DNA from: Stutzerimonas xanthomarina DSM 18231
Lineage (GTDB): Bacteria; Pseudomonadota; Gammaproteobacteria; Pseudomonadales; Pseudomonadaceae
Assembly (NCBI RefSeq): GCF_900129835.1
Contig: NZ_FQXA01000001.1
Location: forward strand, 62,001 to 126,000
Direction of reading: 5' to 3'
Length of the DNA stretch: 64,000 nt
In this document: piece after piece, positions 1 to 9,056 of the stretch
Numbering within the stretch: position 1 is the first letter of the stretch
Layout of the letters: every line of letters begins with the position of its first letter
The notes under the pieces: generated by a model
The model's input: only the letters and a program-made list of their open reading frames with translations
Databases searched by the model: none
What the model was told of the DNA's origin: nothing
Program-made: the position numbers and the translations under genes

Positions 1-691
1 AGTACGCAAGGAAGCTCACAAGATTCTTGATCTTCTCGTCGTATTCGGCCTCGCTAAGCTCGCCGGTACCCGGGACGACCGTCATCGCATGGCAGTCTTC
101 ATGCGTGATCGGGGTGCCGGTCAGCGGATCGAACTGCTTGCGCCCGTCCTCGACAACCTGAACCTGCTTGCACGCCACCGACTCGCCCTCAGGAAGCGTA
201 CCAGGCAACACCTGACGCCCCTGCAACGGCGCCAGCACATGCGGCATGCCCACGTTCGGGAATACCGTGTTGTTGACCCCATAAGGACGAGTAGGATCTT
301 CGTAGAAACTGCGCAGGTAGGTGTACAACCAGTCGTTTCCACGCACTCGCGCGACCAGTGTCAGGTCCGGCGGAGCTGCACCAAACCAGGTCTTGGCGTC
401 GTCCGGAGTCATGCCGATCTTCATGTGATCGCCGATTTTGGCGCCAGTAAAGACGATATTGTCGAGCATGATCTCTGCGGGAATATCCAGATCCGTTGCA
501 ACCCGCTCGTACCGCTGGTACTGCGCGCTGTGGCAGCCCATGCAGTAGTTGGTAAAGGTCTGAAGACCATCCTGCAACGCGACCTTATCAGTCAGATCGA
601 CATCGACTTCATCCAGATGAACGCCACCACCAGCCGCGAAACCAAAGGCCGGCACCAGTGCAAGAATCAATGCAGCAAATTGCTTTTTCAT
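1..691 (-). CDS. petC: Cytochrome c1 of the bc1 complex (partial, 3' end off window)
   Basis: Membrane-anchored c-type cytochrome that passes electrons from the Rieske centre of the cytochrome bc1 complex to soluble cytochromes on the periplasmic side. The N-terminus is a signal peptide (MKKQFAALILALVPAFGFA, then AGGG). The haem-binding motif CMGCH follows in the segment TNYCMGCHSAQYQRY. About 230 residues are present; the C-terminal membrane anchor lies beyond position 1. The start codon at 691 overlaps the stop of petB (ATGA), so the two are translationally coupled. Third gene of petABC. Identification is firm from the haem motif plus operon position. Confidence 0.95.
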   Translation of the reverse strand, partial: MKKQFAALILALVPAFGFAAGGGVHLDEVDVDLTDKVALQDGLQTFTNYCMGCHSAQYQRYERVATDLDIPAEIMLDNIVFTGAKIGDHMKIGMTPDDAKTWFGAAPPDLTLVARVRGNDWLYTYLRSFYEDPTRPYGVNNTVFPNVGMPHVLAPLQGRQVLPGTLPEGESVACKQVQVVEDGRKQFDPLTGTPITHEDCHAMTVVPGTGELSEAEYDEKIKNLVSFLAY

Positions 692-1902
692 CAGCCAGCC
701 ACCCTTTGCGGAACTACTTTGGTCTTCTCGAGCTTGGTATAGAACGGCATCAGGATGAAGTAGCCGAAGTAGATAGCAGTACAGATCCGCGCGAGAAGTG
801 TGCGCTCAGGAGTCGGAGCCAGTACGCCAAGCACACCGAGAATGATGAAGGAGACGCAGAACGCCAGCAGCGTGATCTTGCTCATCCAGCCCTTGTACTT
901 CATCGATTTGACCGGACTGCGGTCAAGCCAGGGTAGTACGAACAGCACGGCGATCGCAGCGCCCATCGCAATGACACCGAGCAGCTTGTCTGGAATCGCG
1001 CGAAGGATCGCGTAGAACGGCGTGAAATACCAAACAGGCGCGATATGCTCTGGCGTCTTGAAGGCGTTCGCCACTTCGAAGTTGGGCTTCTCTAGGAAAT
1101 AGCCGCCCATTTCCGGGAAGAAGAACACGATGGCGCAGAACACGAACAGGAACACCACGACACCCACGATATCCTTCACCGTGTAGTACGGATGGAACGG
1201 AATGCCATCAAGCGGCACGCCTGCTTCGTCCTTGGTCTTCTTGATGTCGACGCCCATCGGGTTGTTCGAGCCCACCTCGTGCAGCGCGAGGATGTGCAGC
1301 ACGACCAGCCCGAGGATCACGATCGGCAGTGCGATGACGTGCAGTGCAAAGAAGCGGTTCAGGGTGATGCCGGAGATTAGGTAATCGCCGCGAATCCACT
1401 GGGTCAGATCGTCGCCAATAACCGGGATAGCACCGAACAACGAGATGATTACCTGGGCGCCCCAGTAGGACATCTGGCCCCACGGCAGCAGGTAGCCCAT
1501 GAAGGCCTCCGCCATCAACGCCAGATAGATCATCATGCCGAAGATCCAGACCAGCTCGCGCGGCTTCTGATAGGAGCCATAGAGGATCCCGCGGAACATA
1601 TGCAGGTAGACCACGACGAAGAACGCCGACGCACCCGTGGAATGCAGGTAGCGAATGATCCAGCCATACTCGACGTCGCGCATGATGTATTCGACTGAGG
1701 CGAATGCACCTTCTGCAGACGGCTCGAAACTCATCGTCAACCAAACGCCGGTAAGCAGTTGGTTGACAAGAACCAACAAGGCGAGCGAACCGAAGAAATA
1801 CAGGACGTTAAAGTTCTTCGGTGCGTAGTACTTGCTTAGATGGTCTTCCCACATCTTGGTCGCGGGGAAGCGCGCATCGACCCATTCCATGAACTTGCTC
1901 AT
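691..1902 (-). CDS. petB: Cytochrome b of the bc1 complex
   Basis: Membrane subunit of ubiquinol:cytochrome c oxidoreductase that holds haems bL and bH and the two quinone sites. 403 aa, a usual length for pseudomonads, with about eight hydrophobic helices. Haem-ligand regions are visible around LHSTGASAFFVVVYLHMFRG and in HVIALPIVILGLVVLH. The Qo-site tetrapeptide is PVWY instead of the mitochondrial PEWY, a variation I recall in other proteobacteria. The frame is open upstream, but MSKFMEWVDARFPATKMW at 1902 matches the family N-terminus. An ATG at 1905 is also possible; AGGAG lies just upstream. The start overlaps the petA stop (ATGA). Confidence 0.97.
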   Translation of the reverse strand: MSKFMEWVDARFPATKMWEDHLSKYYAPKNFNVLYFFGSLALLVLVNQLLTGVWLTMSFEPSAEGAFASVEYIMRDVEYGWIIRYLHSTGASAFFVVVYLHMFRGILYGSYQKPRELVWIFGMMIYLALMAEAFMGYLLPWGQMSYWGAQVIISLFGAIPVIGDDLTQWIRGDYLISGITLNRFFALHVIALPIVILGLVVLHILALHEVGSNNPMGVDIKKTKDEAGVPLDGIPFHPYYTVKDIVGVVVFLFVFCAIVFFFPEMGGYFLEKPNFEVANAFKTPEHIAPVWYFTPFYAILRAIPDKLLGVIAMGAAIAVLFVLPWLDRSPVKSMKYKGWMSKITLLAFCVSFIILGVLGVLAPTPERTLLARICTAIYFGYFILMPFYTKLEKTKVVPQRVAG

Positions 1903-2495
1903 CATGCGCTCTCCTGATCCACGCCGATGACGACAATGGAGTCCGTCTCGTATGTGTGTGGGGGAACCGGCAGGTTCAAGGGCGCAGGCTGGCCCTTGTA
2001 GACGCGGCCAGCCAAGTCGTACTTCGATCCGTGGCACGGGCAGAAGTAGCCGCCGAGCCAATCAGCACCCAGATCAGGCGCCGCTAATTCCGGCCGGAAA
2101 GACGGGGAACAACCGAGGTGCGTGCAGAGTCCGACGACAATAAGCACCTCTGGCTTGATCGAGCGAACCGCCGGATCGACATAGGTCGGCTGTACCGAAG
2201 CCTCGGAATTGGGATCCGCTACTGTGTCAGTCAACTTAGCCAGGTTCGTCATCGCCTCCTCGGTCCGACGAAGGATAAATACCGGCTGACCGCGCCACTC
2301 GGCAACCATCTGCTGGCCTGGCTCGATCTTGCTGATATTTACCTTAACCGGTGCACCGGCTGCCTTGGCCTTGGCACTTGGGAACCACGATCCCACGAAC
2401 GGGACCGCGGCACCCACCGCTCCTGCAGCACCTACTACCGAAGTAGCGGCTACGAGGAAGCGACGCCGGCCAGCATTCACGCCGTCATTGCTCAT
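1902..2495 (-). CDS. petA: Rieske iron-sulfur subunit of the bc1 complex
   Basis: Ubiquinol-cytochrome c reductase iron-sulfur protein, 197 aa, anchored by one N-terminal helix with the 2Fe-2S domain in the periplasm. Both cluster-binding boxes are intact: CTHLGC and CPCHGS. The N-terminus has a twin-arginine-like motif (GRRRFLVAAT) before the hydrophobic helix, as expected for a Tat-dependent Rieske protein. First gene of petABC, overlapping petB by four bases. A sigma-70-like promoter lies about 95-120 bp upstream. Confidence 0.97.
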   Translation of the reverse strand: MSNDGVNAGRRRFLVAATSVVGAAGAVGAAVPFVGSWFPSAKAKAAGAPVKVNISKIEPGQQMVAEWRGQPVFILRRTEEAMTNLAKLTDTVADPNSEASVQPTYVDPAVRSIKPEVLIVVGLCTHLGCSPSFRPELAAPDLGADWLGGYFCPCHGSKYDLAGRVYKGQPAPLNLPVPPHTYETDSIVVIGVDQESA

Positions 2496-2589
2496 TCAGT
2501 CGTCTCCCATCAGTTTCTTATGGCCTACCGAAAGCAGGCGTCTACTACGTGCGTCTACCGTAAAACGAGGCCGCGAAAAAATTCGCCAA

Positions 2590-2618
2590 ATGGTAAAGAA
2601 AACCCCCTCTCATGACAA
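2590..2618 (-). promoter_or_regulatory. Candidate sigma-70 promoter of petABC
   Basis: Read on the minus strand: TTGTCA (2618-2613), a 17-bp spacer, then TACCAT (2595-2590). The -35 matches consensus at 5 of 6 positions and the -10 at 4 of 6. It lies between the rpsI terminator and petA, the right place for an independent bc1 promoter. Not experimentally supported. Confidence 0.5.
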
Positions 2619-2642
2619 GGTAATAACCGGATACATCCTTGC

Positions 2643-2669
2643 GTCAGGCCCCGAAAGTCGGGGCTTGAC
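2643..2669. other. Strong hairpin between rpsI terminator and pet promoter
   Basis: A 12-bp stem (GTCAGGCCCCGA at 2643-2654 with TCGGGGCTTGAC at 2658-2669, one G-T pair) closes a 3-nt loop. It has no T-run directly after it on either strand, so it is not an obvious terminator. It may back up the rpsI terminator or protect a 3' end. Confidence 0.5.
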
Positions 2670-2706
2670 GCGTGACATGCTGTCGCAGGAGAGAAACGAC
2701 GAGCAT

Positions 2707-2747
2707 AAAAAAACGCCCAGCTCCGTGAGAAGCTGGGCGTTCTTTTT
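2707..2747 (-). terminator. Rho-independent terminator after rpsI
   Basis: Perfect 11-bp stem (AACGCCCAGCT at 2712-2722, AGCTGGGCGTT at 2731-2741) with an 8-nt loop, followed on the minus strand by a run of seven T (2713-2707). The plus strand also has CTTTTT after the stem, so it could work in both directions. It starts about 13 bp after the rpsI stop. Confidence 0.9.
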
Positions 2748-2759
2748 GCGAAGCCTGAA

Positions 2760-3152
2760 TTAGCGCTTCGAGTACTGCGGACGCTTACGCGCCTTACGCA
2801 GACCGACTTTCTTACGTTCAACTTCGCGAGCATCGCGAGTAACGAAGCCAGCTTTACGCAGAGCAGGACGCAGAGTCTCGTCATATTCCATCAGCGCACG
2901 AGTGATGCCGTGACGGATCGCACCGGCCTGACCACTCACACCACCACCGAGAACGGTAACGTAAATGTCGAATTTTTCGACAGTCTCGGTCAGTTCCAGA
3001 GGTTGACGAACGACCATGCGAGCGGTTTCACGCCCGAAGAAGTTGTCCAACTCGCGGTTGTTGATGGAGATTTTGCCAGTACCCGGACGCAGGAATACGC
3101 GTGCGGTTGCAGTCTTACGACGGCCAGTGCCGTAGTTTTGAGTCGCCGACAT
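2760..3152 (-). CDS. rpsI: 30S ribosomal protein S9
   Basis: Small-subunit protein whose C-terminal tail reaches the P-site tRNA. 130 aa, the usual length. The N-terminus ([19 protein letters not shown]) and the conserved C-terminal tail rich in Lys/Arg and ending QYSKR are intact. It lies 14 bp downstream of rplM and is followed by a strong terminator, giving the classical rplM-rpsI operon. Confidence 0.98.
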   Translation of the reverse strand: MSATQNYGTGRRKTATARVFLRPGTGKISINNRELDNFFGRETARMVVRQPLELTETVEKFDIYVTVLGGGVSGQAGAIRHGITRALMEYDETLRPALRKAGFVTRDAREVERKKVGLRKARKRPQYSKR

Positions 3153-3166
3153 AATGAACTATTCCG

Positions 3167-3595
3167 TTAAATCTTCAGTTCTTGGGGCTGCTGAGCGGTA
3201 TGCGGATGATTGGCACCCTTATACACCTTCAGCTTACGGTACATGTCGCGACCCAGCGGGTTCTTAGGCAGCATGCCTTTGACCGCGGTCTCGATCACAC
3301 GCTCTGGCGCCTTGGCGATCAGCTTCTCGAAGTTGATCGACTTGATGCCACCCGGGAAACCGGAGTGAGAGTAGTACATCTTGTCGGTGGTTTTCGCACC
3401 GGTAACACGCACTTGCTCGGCATTGATAACGACGATGTAATCACCGGTATCGACGTGAGGGGTATATTCCGCCTTGTGCTTGCCACGCAGGCGGCTAGCG
3501 ATTTCGGTTGCCAGACGACCCAGGGTCTGGCCGGCAGCGTCGACGACGAACCAGTCGCGCTTGACGGTTTCCGGTTTAGCAGTAAAAGTCTTCAT
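3167..3595 (-). CDS. rplM: 50S ribosomal protein L13
   Basis: Early-assembly large-subunit protein, 142 aa (family norm). Recognisable core: [17 protein letters not shown], the [13 protein letters not shown] segment ([17 protein letters not shown]) and [10 protein letters not shown]. First gene of rplM-rpsI with a good promoter just upstream. Confidence 0.98.
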   Translation of the reverse strand: MKTFTAKPETVKRDWFVVDAAGQTLGRLATEIASRLRGKHKAEYTPHVDTGDYIVVINAEQVRVTGAKTTDKMYYSHSGFPGGIKSINFEKLIAKAPERVIETAVKGMLPKNPLGRDMYRKLKVYKGANHPHTAQQPQELKI

Positions 3596-3636
3596 TCGTT
3601 ATAGCCTCAGGGGCCGCCCTGAAAATAAGACGGCGA

Positions 3637-3665
3637 ATCTTACTGAATGGTGCTCGCCCTGGCAA
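3637..3665 (-). promoter_or_regulatory. Sigma-70 promoter of rplM-rpsI
   Basis: On the minus strand TTGCCA (3665-3660), exactly 17 bp, TAAGAT (3642-3637). The distance to the rplM start at 3595 leaves a leader of about 35 nt. The -35 matches at 5 of 6 positions and the -10 at 4 of 6. Confidence 0.7.
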
Positions 3666-3993
3666 GACCAGGACAGCCGGAAACAGACGCTATCGGGGGC
3701 TCGGGTCAGCGCGTCCGCTACGGCAGTGTTCGGTAGGCTAGGCATCCCCTACCTTGTTTGTGCGTCAACGGGCTAGGCATCCCCGGCGACAGGCTGCGGA
3801 ATTATCCGGATTACCAGCGAAATAGCAAGCAGCTTCTTATCCTTCCACTCCGTCGGGGCCTCAAGGCGCAATCAGATCGATGCCGCCGACCACCCGCCCG
3901 TGACGGATGCCTCCAGGCCAGCAGGGAAGACAAGAAACTTATCGCCTGCGCTACCATCCCAGTCCGAGAACCCTCCAAACGCAAGGACACCGC
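3666..3993. other. Intergenic region with a 14-bp direct repeat
   Basis: About 330 bp between the divergent rplM and tas-like genes. No convincing gene is visible. It holds two exact copies of GGCTAGGCATCCCC (3736-3749 and 3771-3784, 35-bp period). The first copy sits within GGTAGG...CCTACC, a short inverted repeat. A weak AAGGA site lies just before the aldo/keto reductase start. Confidence 0.6.
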
Positions 3994-5031
3994 ATGGAAC
4001 AGCGCCGACTAGGCCGTACCGAACTTAATGTCACGGCGCTCTGCCTGGGCACCATGACCTGGGGCGAGCAGAACAGCGAGCGCGAGGCCTTCGCCCAGCT
4101 TGACTGCGCTAAAGCCGCAGGCATCAATTTCGTCGACACCGCCGAAATGTACCCGGTACCGCCCAAGCCGGATACCTATGCCTCCACCGAGCGCTACATA
4201 GGTAACTACTTCAAGACACGCGGCAACCGCGCCGACTGGGTTCTGGCCAGTAAAATCGCCGGCCCAGGCAATGGCATCAACCACATCCGCGACGGCCAGT
4301 TGAAAATGAATCGCCAGCACATCGTTGCAGCACTGGACGCCAGCTTGCAGCGCCTGCAGACGGACTGGATCGATCTTTATCAACTGCATTGGCCTGAGCG
4401 CAGCACAAACTTCTTCGGCCAGCTTGGCTACCGTCATCAGGATCAGGATTTCACGCCGATAGAGGAAACCCTCGAGGTGCTCGACGAGCAAATAAAAGCC
4501 GGCAAGATCCGCCATATCGGCCTGTCGAACGAAACGCCATGGGGCACCATGAAGTTCCTGCAGCTTGCCGAAGCCCGAGGCTGGCCCCGCGCCGTTTCGA
4601 TCCAGAACCCCTACAACTTGCTTAACCGGACCTTTGAAGTCGGCCTCGCCGAGATCGCCATGCGCGAGCAATGCGGACTCCTTGCCTACTCGCCGCTGGC
4701 ATTCGGCATGCTCAGCGGCAAATACGAGCAAGGTGCGCGACCAGCCGGAGCACGCCTGACGCTGTTCAGCCGCTTCGCTCGTTACGGCAACTCACAATCG
4801 CGAGCGGCATGCTCCCGGTATGTGGCGCTTGCCCGAGAGCACGGCCTGGACCCTGCGCAAATGGCCCTTGCCTATGTGACCCAACAGCCTTTCGTGACCA
4901 GCAACATCATCGGTGCTACTTCGATCGAACAGCTTGAAAGCAATCTCGCCAGCACCGAACTGCAATTATCAACAGAGGTACTCGAAGCCATCGAGGCAAT
5001 TCACACCGAACAACCCAACCCTGCCCCTTGA
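3994..5031 (+). CDS. tas: Tas-like NADP(H)-dependent aldo/keto reductase
   Basis: Cytosolic oxidoreductase of the aldo/keto reductase superfamily, 345 aa, close in length and sequence to E. coli Tas. Features: N-terminal strand RRLGRTELNVTALCLGTMTWGEQN; catalytic Asp/Tyr region VDTAEMYPVPP; catalytic Lys in LASKIAGPG; HWPERSTNFFG; and the cofactor-binding C-terminal stretch FVTSNIIGATSIEQLESNL. The frame is open upstream, but the start at 3994 gives the family N-terminus and has AAGGA 7 bp before. The physiological substrate is not predictable. Single gene, followed by the membrane gene at 5124. Confidence 0.9.
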   Translation: MEQRRLGRTELNVTALCLGTMTWGEQNSEREAFAQLDCAKAAGINFVDTAEMYPVPPKPDTYASTERYIGNYFKTRGNRADWVLASKIAGPGNGINHIRDGQLKMNRQHIVAALDASLQRLQTDWIDLYQLHWPERSTNFFGQLGYRHQDQDFTPIEETLEVLDEQIKAGKIRHIGLSNETPWGTMKFLQLAEARGWPRAVSIQNPYNLLNRTFEVGLAEIAMREQCGLLAYSPLAFGMLSGKYEQGARPAGARLTLFSRFARYGNSQSRAACSRYVALAREHGLDPAQMALAYVTQQPFVTSNIIGATSIEQLESNLASTELQLSTEVLEAIEAIHTEQPNPAP

Positions 5032-5123
5032 GGAAATCTTGAGCCAAGCATCCGGTGACCGCAGAAAGGCGCAAGCCTTGTCCGCGCTATCACCAATCAG
5101 CCTCTGGCGCTAGGAGCTCGTAG

Positions 5124-5816
5124 ATGATCGCTGCCGAACTGCTCGCGCCGACCAGCCTTGTGCTGGGCTGGCTACTGTATGCCGCCGGGCTGATTTGGGC
5201 GTGCCTGCGGGCACCCTGGATCGAGCTGTTTAGCGACACACGCCGACAGCACCTGCTGTTTGGTGCGGTTCTTGCGATCTTTCTGCTTTGGCTGGTTCGC
5301 CGGGACTTCGATTCGGGCCTATCTTTCCATTTCATCGGCCTGACTGCCGTTACGCTACTGCTCGACTGGCCCTTGGCGATTCTTGCGGCGTTTATCGCCC
5401 AGCTTGGCTTGACGATCACAGGCCACCAGCAATTGATTGCCCTTGGCCTGAATGGCGTCTTGCTGGTGCTGATCCCTGTTACGGTAACCGAGCTCTGCGC
5501 GATCGCAGTCGAACGCACCCAGCCACGCAACCTCTTCGTGTATATCTTCTTCTCTGGCTTCTTTGCCGCTGGTCTCGCGGCACTGTTCTGCATCCTTGCA
5601 GGGCTTGGGGTCTTGTTGATCGATGGTCGCTACCCAATGCCACCCTGGCTTGAGGACTTTTCCGGCTACATCTGGCTGGTGATGTTTCCCGAGGCCTTCA
5701 TCAACGGTACGGTCGTGAGCGCCCTGGTCGTCTTCTATCCGGACTGGATGGAAACCTTCAATCGCAGCCGTTATCTGCAAGCCCCATGGAAAGATGACGG
5801 CAGTGACGAGGCGTGA
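5124..5816 (+). CDS. CbiM-like energy-coupling factor permease family membrane protein
   Basis: 230 aa integral membrane protein with about six hydrophobic segments (residues ~7-27, 45-58, 70-110, 112-128, 137-168, 183-205). It resembles the CbiM/ECF-type permeases that pseudomonads carry next to coaE-yacG. The family imports cobalt or nickel, but no ECF ATPase or second permease is nearby, so substrate and activity are open. The start has AGGAG 7 bp upstream. Convergent with yacG, 41 bp apart. Confidence 0.7.
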   Translation: MIAAELLAPTSLVLGWLLYAAGLIWACLRAPWIELFSDTRRQHLLFGAVLAIFLLWLVRRDFDSGLSFHFIGLTAVTLLLDWPLAILAAFIAQLGLTITGHQQLIALGLNGVLLVLIPVTVTELCAIAVERTQPRNLFVYIFFSGFFAAGLAALFCILAGLGVLLIDGRYPMPPWLEDFSGYIWLVMFPEAFINGTVVSALVVFYPDWMETFNRSRYLQAPWKDDGSDEA

Positions 5817-5857
5817 GCAAGCGCGCTAGCACACCGAGGCGCCCCCCCAACCGCCAG

Positions 5858-6055
5858 TCAGTGCTGGCGCGGCGGCATATCATCCGAGAACAGATCATCC
5901 TCAAGCTCGTTGCCGGGGATCGCATGCTCTTCCGAGGCCCAGGCGCCCAAGTCGATCAACTTGCACCGCTCCGAGCAGAAAGGCCGATTGGCACTCTTCA
6001 CGCTCCACTCGACTGGCGCGCCGCATGTGGGACATTCAACAACTGCAGTACTCAT
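5858..6055 (-). CDS. yacG: DNA gyrase inhibitor YacG (zinc-binding)
   Basis: 65 aa zinc-ribbon protein. The four cysteines of the finger are visible in [10 protein letters not shown] and [14 protein letters not shown]. In E. coli YacG binds GyrB and blocks DNA binding by gyrase. The C-terminus is acidic ([11 protein letters not shown]). The start overlaps the coaE stop (ATGA), so it is co-translated with coaE. Confidence 0.95.
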   Translation of the reverse strand: MSTAVVECPTCGAPVEWSVKSANRPFCSERCKLIDLGAWASEEHAIPGNELEDDLFSDDMPPRQH

Positions 6056-6660
6056 TCCTGACCTCCCCGTAGCGTCAGATAAAACTCATGTAAACGTTTG
6101 ACCTCGCTTTCCAGCCAGGCCCGATCTCGTTCATTGACCAGCACATCATCGGCATGGCGTAAGCGTTCTTCGCGGCTGGCCTGCGCATTGAGAATGGCGC
6201 GGATCTGCGCTTCGCTGGATTGATCACGCCGAATGGCGCGCTCCAACTGCAACGCCTCCGGCACATCGACCACCAACACGCGCGCAACCTGGTGGTGCTG
6301 ACCGGACTCCACCAATAAAGGCGAAACCATGATCGCGTACGGTGAGGTTGCCCGAGCGAGGTGCTCGGCGGTCTCCTGGCGTATCAGCGGATGCAATAGC
6401 TGCTCAAGCCATTTGCGCTGTTCCGGCTCACGGAATACCCGTTCGCGCAGCGCGGCTCTATCCAGACTGCCATCGCTCGCGAGGACAGCCTCGCCGAACC
6501 GATCGACAATCAGCCCCAGCGCTGGTCGACCTGGCTCGACAACCCAGCGTGCGGCATGGTCAGCATCGACCCAATGCACCCCGAGGCGACCGAAAGCATC
6601 CACCACGGCGCTCTTGCCGCTACCGATACCACCGGTCAAACCAAGCACCCAAGGCTTCAT
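6052..6660 (-). CDS. coaE: Dephospho-CoA kinase
   Basis: Last enzyme of coenzyme A synthesis: phosphorylates the 3'-OH of dephospho-CoA. 202 aa. P-loop [13 protein letters not shown] at the N-terminus, then [14 protein letters not shown] and the LID-type segment [14 protein letters not shown]. The ATG at 6660 is preferred; an in-frame TTG at 6678 would add six residues. In other pseudomonads coaE is tightly linked to pilD; here about 300 bp separate them. Confidence 0.96.
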   Translation of the reverse strand: MKPWVLGLTGGIGSGKSAVVDAFGRLGVHWVDADHAARWVVEPGRPALGLIVDRFGEAVLASDGSLDRAALRERVFREPEQRKWLEQLLHPLIRQETAEHLARATSPYAIMVSPLLVESGQHHQVARVLVVDVPEALQLERAIRRDQSSEAQIRAILNAQASREERLRHADDVLVNERDRAWLESEVKRLHEFYLTLRGGQE

Positions 6661-6965
6661 CACGATCCGTCCAGACAATAAAACGACGCGCAGTAGTAAC
6701 GTCTGATTGGCGAGGATGCAAGAGCAGATCGATGCTTGATCGAATCGATCCCCTTAGGGTTTAGCACGCTTGAATTGCTGCGGAGGCGCACGACGGGAGG
6801 GCTGGTCTCGACGGAGCCATCTGCCCGCTTTGAAGAGACAAACAGCCGCCAGGAAAGCGCAACAGCTTCGAACCGACTGCTCAACAATGGAACCAGCTGC
6901 TCACCCTACGCTGAACCGGGCTAGCGCTAGGACCCGCTAAAGCGAATCACCTCCTACCCAGACCG
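6661..6965. other. Gap between pilD and coaE, no gene seen
   Basis: 305 bp with stops in all frames at short intervals and no ribosome binding site followed by a credible reading frame. No clear terminator or promoter is visible. Its presence separates coaE-yacG from the pil genes transcriptionally or lengthens their intercistronic mRNA. Confidence 0.6.
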
Positions 6966-7829
6966 TCAGAACCTGGCGAATTGAAGATAGGCCGACGTAA
7001 TCTGATCACCCCAGAGCAACGCAACCCAACCTGCAATCGCCAAATACGGGCCGAAGGGAATGGTTGTGCCGCTGTCCGCCTTTTGCATACGCAGCATGAT
7101 GGTGCCCAGCACTGCGCCCACGACTGACGAGAGAAGAATGGTCAGCGGCAAGACTTGCCATCCCCCCCAAGCGCCCAGCATTGCCAGCAGCTTGAAATCG
7201 CCATAGCCCATGCCTTCCTTGCCGGTCACCAGCTTGAATAGCCAGTACACCGACCACAGGCTGAGATATCCAGCGATTGCCCCCCACACTGCATCCGGCA
7301 ATGAGGCGAACAAGCCGTAGTGGTTAACAATCAAACCCAGCCAAAGCAGTGGCAACACAAGGGAGTCGGGGAGCAATTGGTGATCGACATCGATCAAGCT
7401 CATCGCCAGCAGCCCCCAGGTCAGCAACAGCATCGCCCCGCCCTGCCAGGTCAAGCCAAAGTGCCAGGCCACATAGGCGGACAACAGGCCGCAGAGCAGC
7501 TCGACCGTCGGGTAGCGACGGCTGATCGGCGCTTTGCACGACGAGCACTTGCCGCGCAGCGCTAACCAGCTGACCAAGGGAATGTTTTCCCAAGGACGGA
7601 TCTCATGGTCGCACTGCGGGCAGTGAGAGTTAGGCAGAATCAGATTGAAGGTCGTAGACGGCTCGACCGGCAACTCCAGAAACTCACGCGCCTGGGCGCG
7701 CCAGTCTCGCTGCATCATGATCGGCAGGCGATGGATCACCACGTTGAGAAAACTGCCTACCAGCAGGCCCAATACCAGTGCGCATAAAACAAAGGCCAGC
7801 GTGTTGCTGGCCAAAATATCAAAAATCAT
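6966..7829 (-). CDS. pilD: Type IV prepilin peptidase / N-methyltransferase
   Basis: Inner-membrane aspartyl protease that removes the short leader of type IV prepilins and methylates the new N-terminal Phe. 287 aa, about eight helices. The cytoplasmic zinc-type cysteine pairs are present (CPQCDHEIRPW and CSSCKAPISRRYP). Both catalytic aspartates are visible (DVDHQLLPD and GYGDFKLLA). Third gene of pilBCD, starting 4 bp after pilC. It would process the short pilin at 11266. Confidence 0.97.
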   Translation of the reverse strand: MIFDILASNTLAFVLCALVLGLLVGSFLNVVIHRLPIMMQRDWRAQAREFLELPVEPSTTFNLILPNSHCPQCDHEIRPWENIPLVSWLALRGKCSSCKAPISRRYPTVELLCGLLSAYVAWHFGLTWQGGAMLLLTWGLLAMSLIDVDHQLLPDSLVLPLLWLGLIVNHYGLFASLPDAVWGAIAGYLSLWSVYWLFKLVTGKEGMGYGDFKLLAMLGAWGGWQVLPLTILLSSVVGAVLGTIMLRMQKADSGTTIPFGPYLAIAGWVALLWGDQITSAYLQFARF

Positions 7830-7833
7830 TGAT

Positions 7834-9054
7834 TTATCCGACCACGCTGCCCAGCTGGAAGATGGGCAGGTACATGGCGATGATCAGACCGCCAACAAGC
7901 ACACCCAGCACCGCCATGATCATAGGCTCCATCAGAGTGGTCAGGTTGTCGACCATGTTGTCGACCTCCTCCTCGTAAAAGCTGGCAACCTTGTCCAGCA
8001 TCTCATCCAGCGACCCGGATTCCTCGCCGATTGCGGTCATCTGAATCGCCATAGAGGGAAATACGCCCGTGGTGCGCATGGAGAAGTTCAATTGCACCCC
8101 GGAGGAAACGTCATTGCGAATCTTGGCTACAGCATTGCGAAAGACCACGTTGCCAGTAGCCCCAGCAACTGAGTCCAACGCATCTACCAGCGGCACGCCA
8201 GCAGCAAATGTGGTCGAAAGGGTGCGCGCATAGCGAGCCACCACCGCCTTGTACAATATGTCGCCAACAATCGGGGTCTTCAGCAGCCCACGATCCAGTG
8301 CATCGCGAAATTTCTGGGAACGCTTGTAGAAGTGCTTAAAGGTGAAGGCAAAGGCGAATAACCCGATCAGCACCAAATACCACCATTCCTGCAACCATCT
8401 CGAAAGCCCGACGACCATTTGAGTGAAGGCAGGCAGTTCGGCACCAAAGCCCTGAAACACGCTTTCGAACTGCGGCACGACCTTGATCAAGAGAATCGCC
8501 GATACGATGATCGCCACCACGATTACTGCAATCGGGTAGGTCATTGCTTTTTTAATCTTGGCCTTGAGCTGTTCGGTCTTTTCTTTATAAGTCGCAACGC
8601 GGTCCAACAGGGTTTCAAGCGCACCCGATTGCTCACCTGACTCGACCAGATTGCAGTAGAGATCATCGAAATATTGCGGCTTCTTGCGCAGCGAGCCTGC
8701 AAAGCTGTTACCCGCCGCCACCTCCTGCTTAACCTCGTCCACCAACTTGCGCATGTTGGGGTTGTCGAAGCCCTCACCGATGATGTCGAAGGACTGCAGC
8801 AGCGGCACGCCGGCTTTCATCATGGTGGCCATCTGCCTCGTAAAAAGAGCGATGTCCATCGGCTTGATTTTCTTGCCTGCCCCAAACAGCGAGACAGCCT
8901 TTTTGCGCACCTTGAGCGGATTGATACCCTGCTTGCGGAGTTGCGCCTTGATCAGCGCCGGGCTTTGACCAGAGAGCTCACCCTTGATCCTGCTGCCCTT
9001 GCGGTCAGTCCCTTCCCAGGTGAACACACTGGTTTTCAACGCTTTTTCCGCCAT
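7834..9054 (-). CDS. pilC: Type IV pilus inner-membrane platform protein
   Basis: Polytopic platform protein that couples the PilB motor to pilin insertion. 406 aa with two GspF/T2SF domains (about residues 70-195 and 275-398), each ending in a hydrophobic helix. Typical sequences are FTRQMATMMKAGVPLLQSFDI and the matching repeat in ARTLSTTFAAGVPLVDALDS. It lies 2 bp after pilB and 4 bp before pilD. Confidence 0.97.
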   Translation of the reverse strand: MAEKALKTSVFTWEGTDRKGSRIKGELSGQSPALIKAQLRKQGINPLKVRKKAVSLFGAGKKIKPMDIALFTRQMATMMKAGVPLLQSFDIIGEGFDNPNMRKLVDEVKQEVAAGNSFAGSLRKKPQYFDDLYCNLVESGEQSGALETLLDRVATYKEKTEQLKAKIKKAMTYPIAVIVVAIIVSAILLIKVVPQFESVFQGFGAELPAFTQMVVGLSRWLQEWWYLVLIGLFAFAFTFKHFYKRSQKFRDALDRGLLKTPIVGDILYKAVVARYARTLSTTFAAGVPLVDALDSVAGATGNVVFRNAVAKIRNDVSSGVQLNFSMRTTGVFPSMAIQMTAIGEESGSLDEMLDKVASFYEEEVDNMVDNLTTLMEPMIMAVLGVLVGGLIIAMYLPIFQLGSVVG

Positions 9055-9056
9055 GG

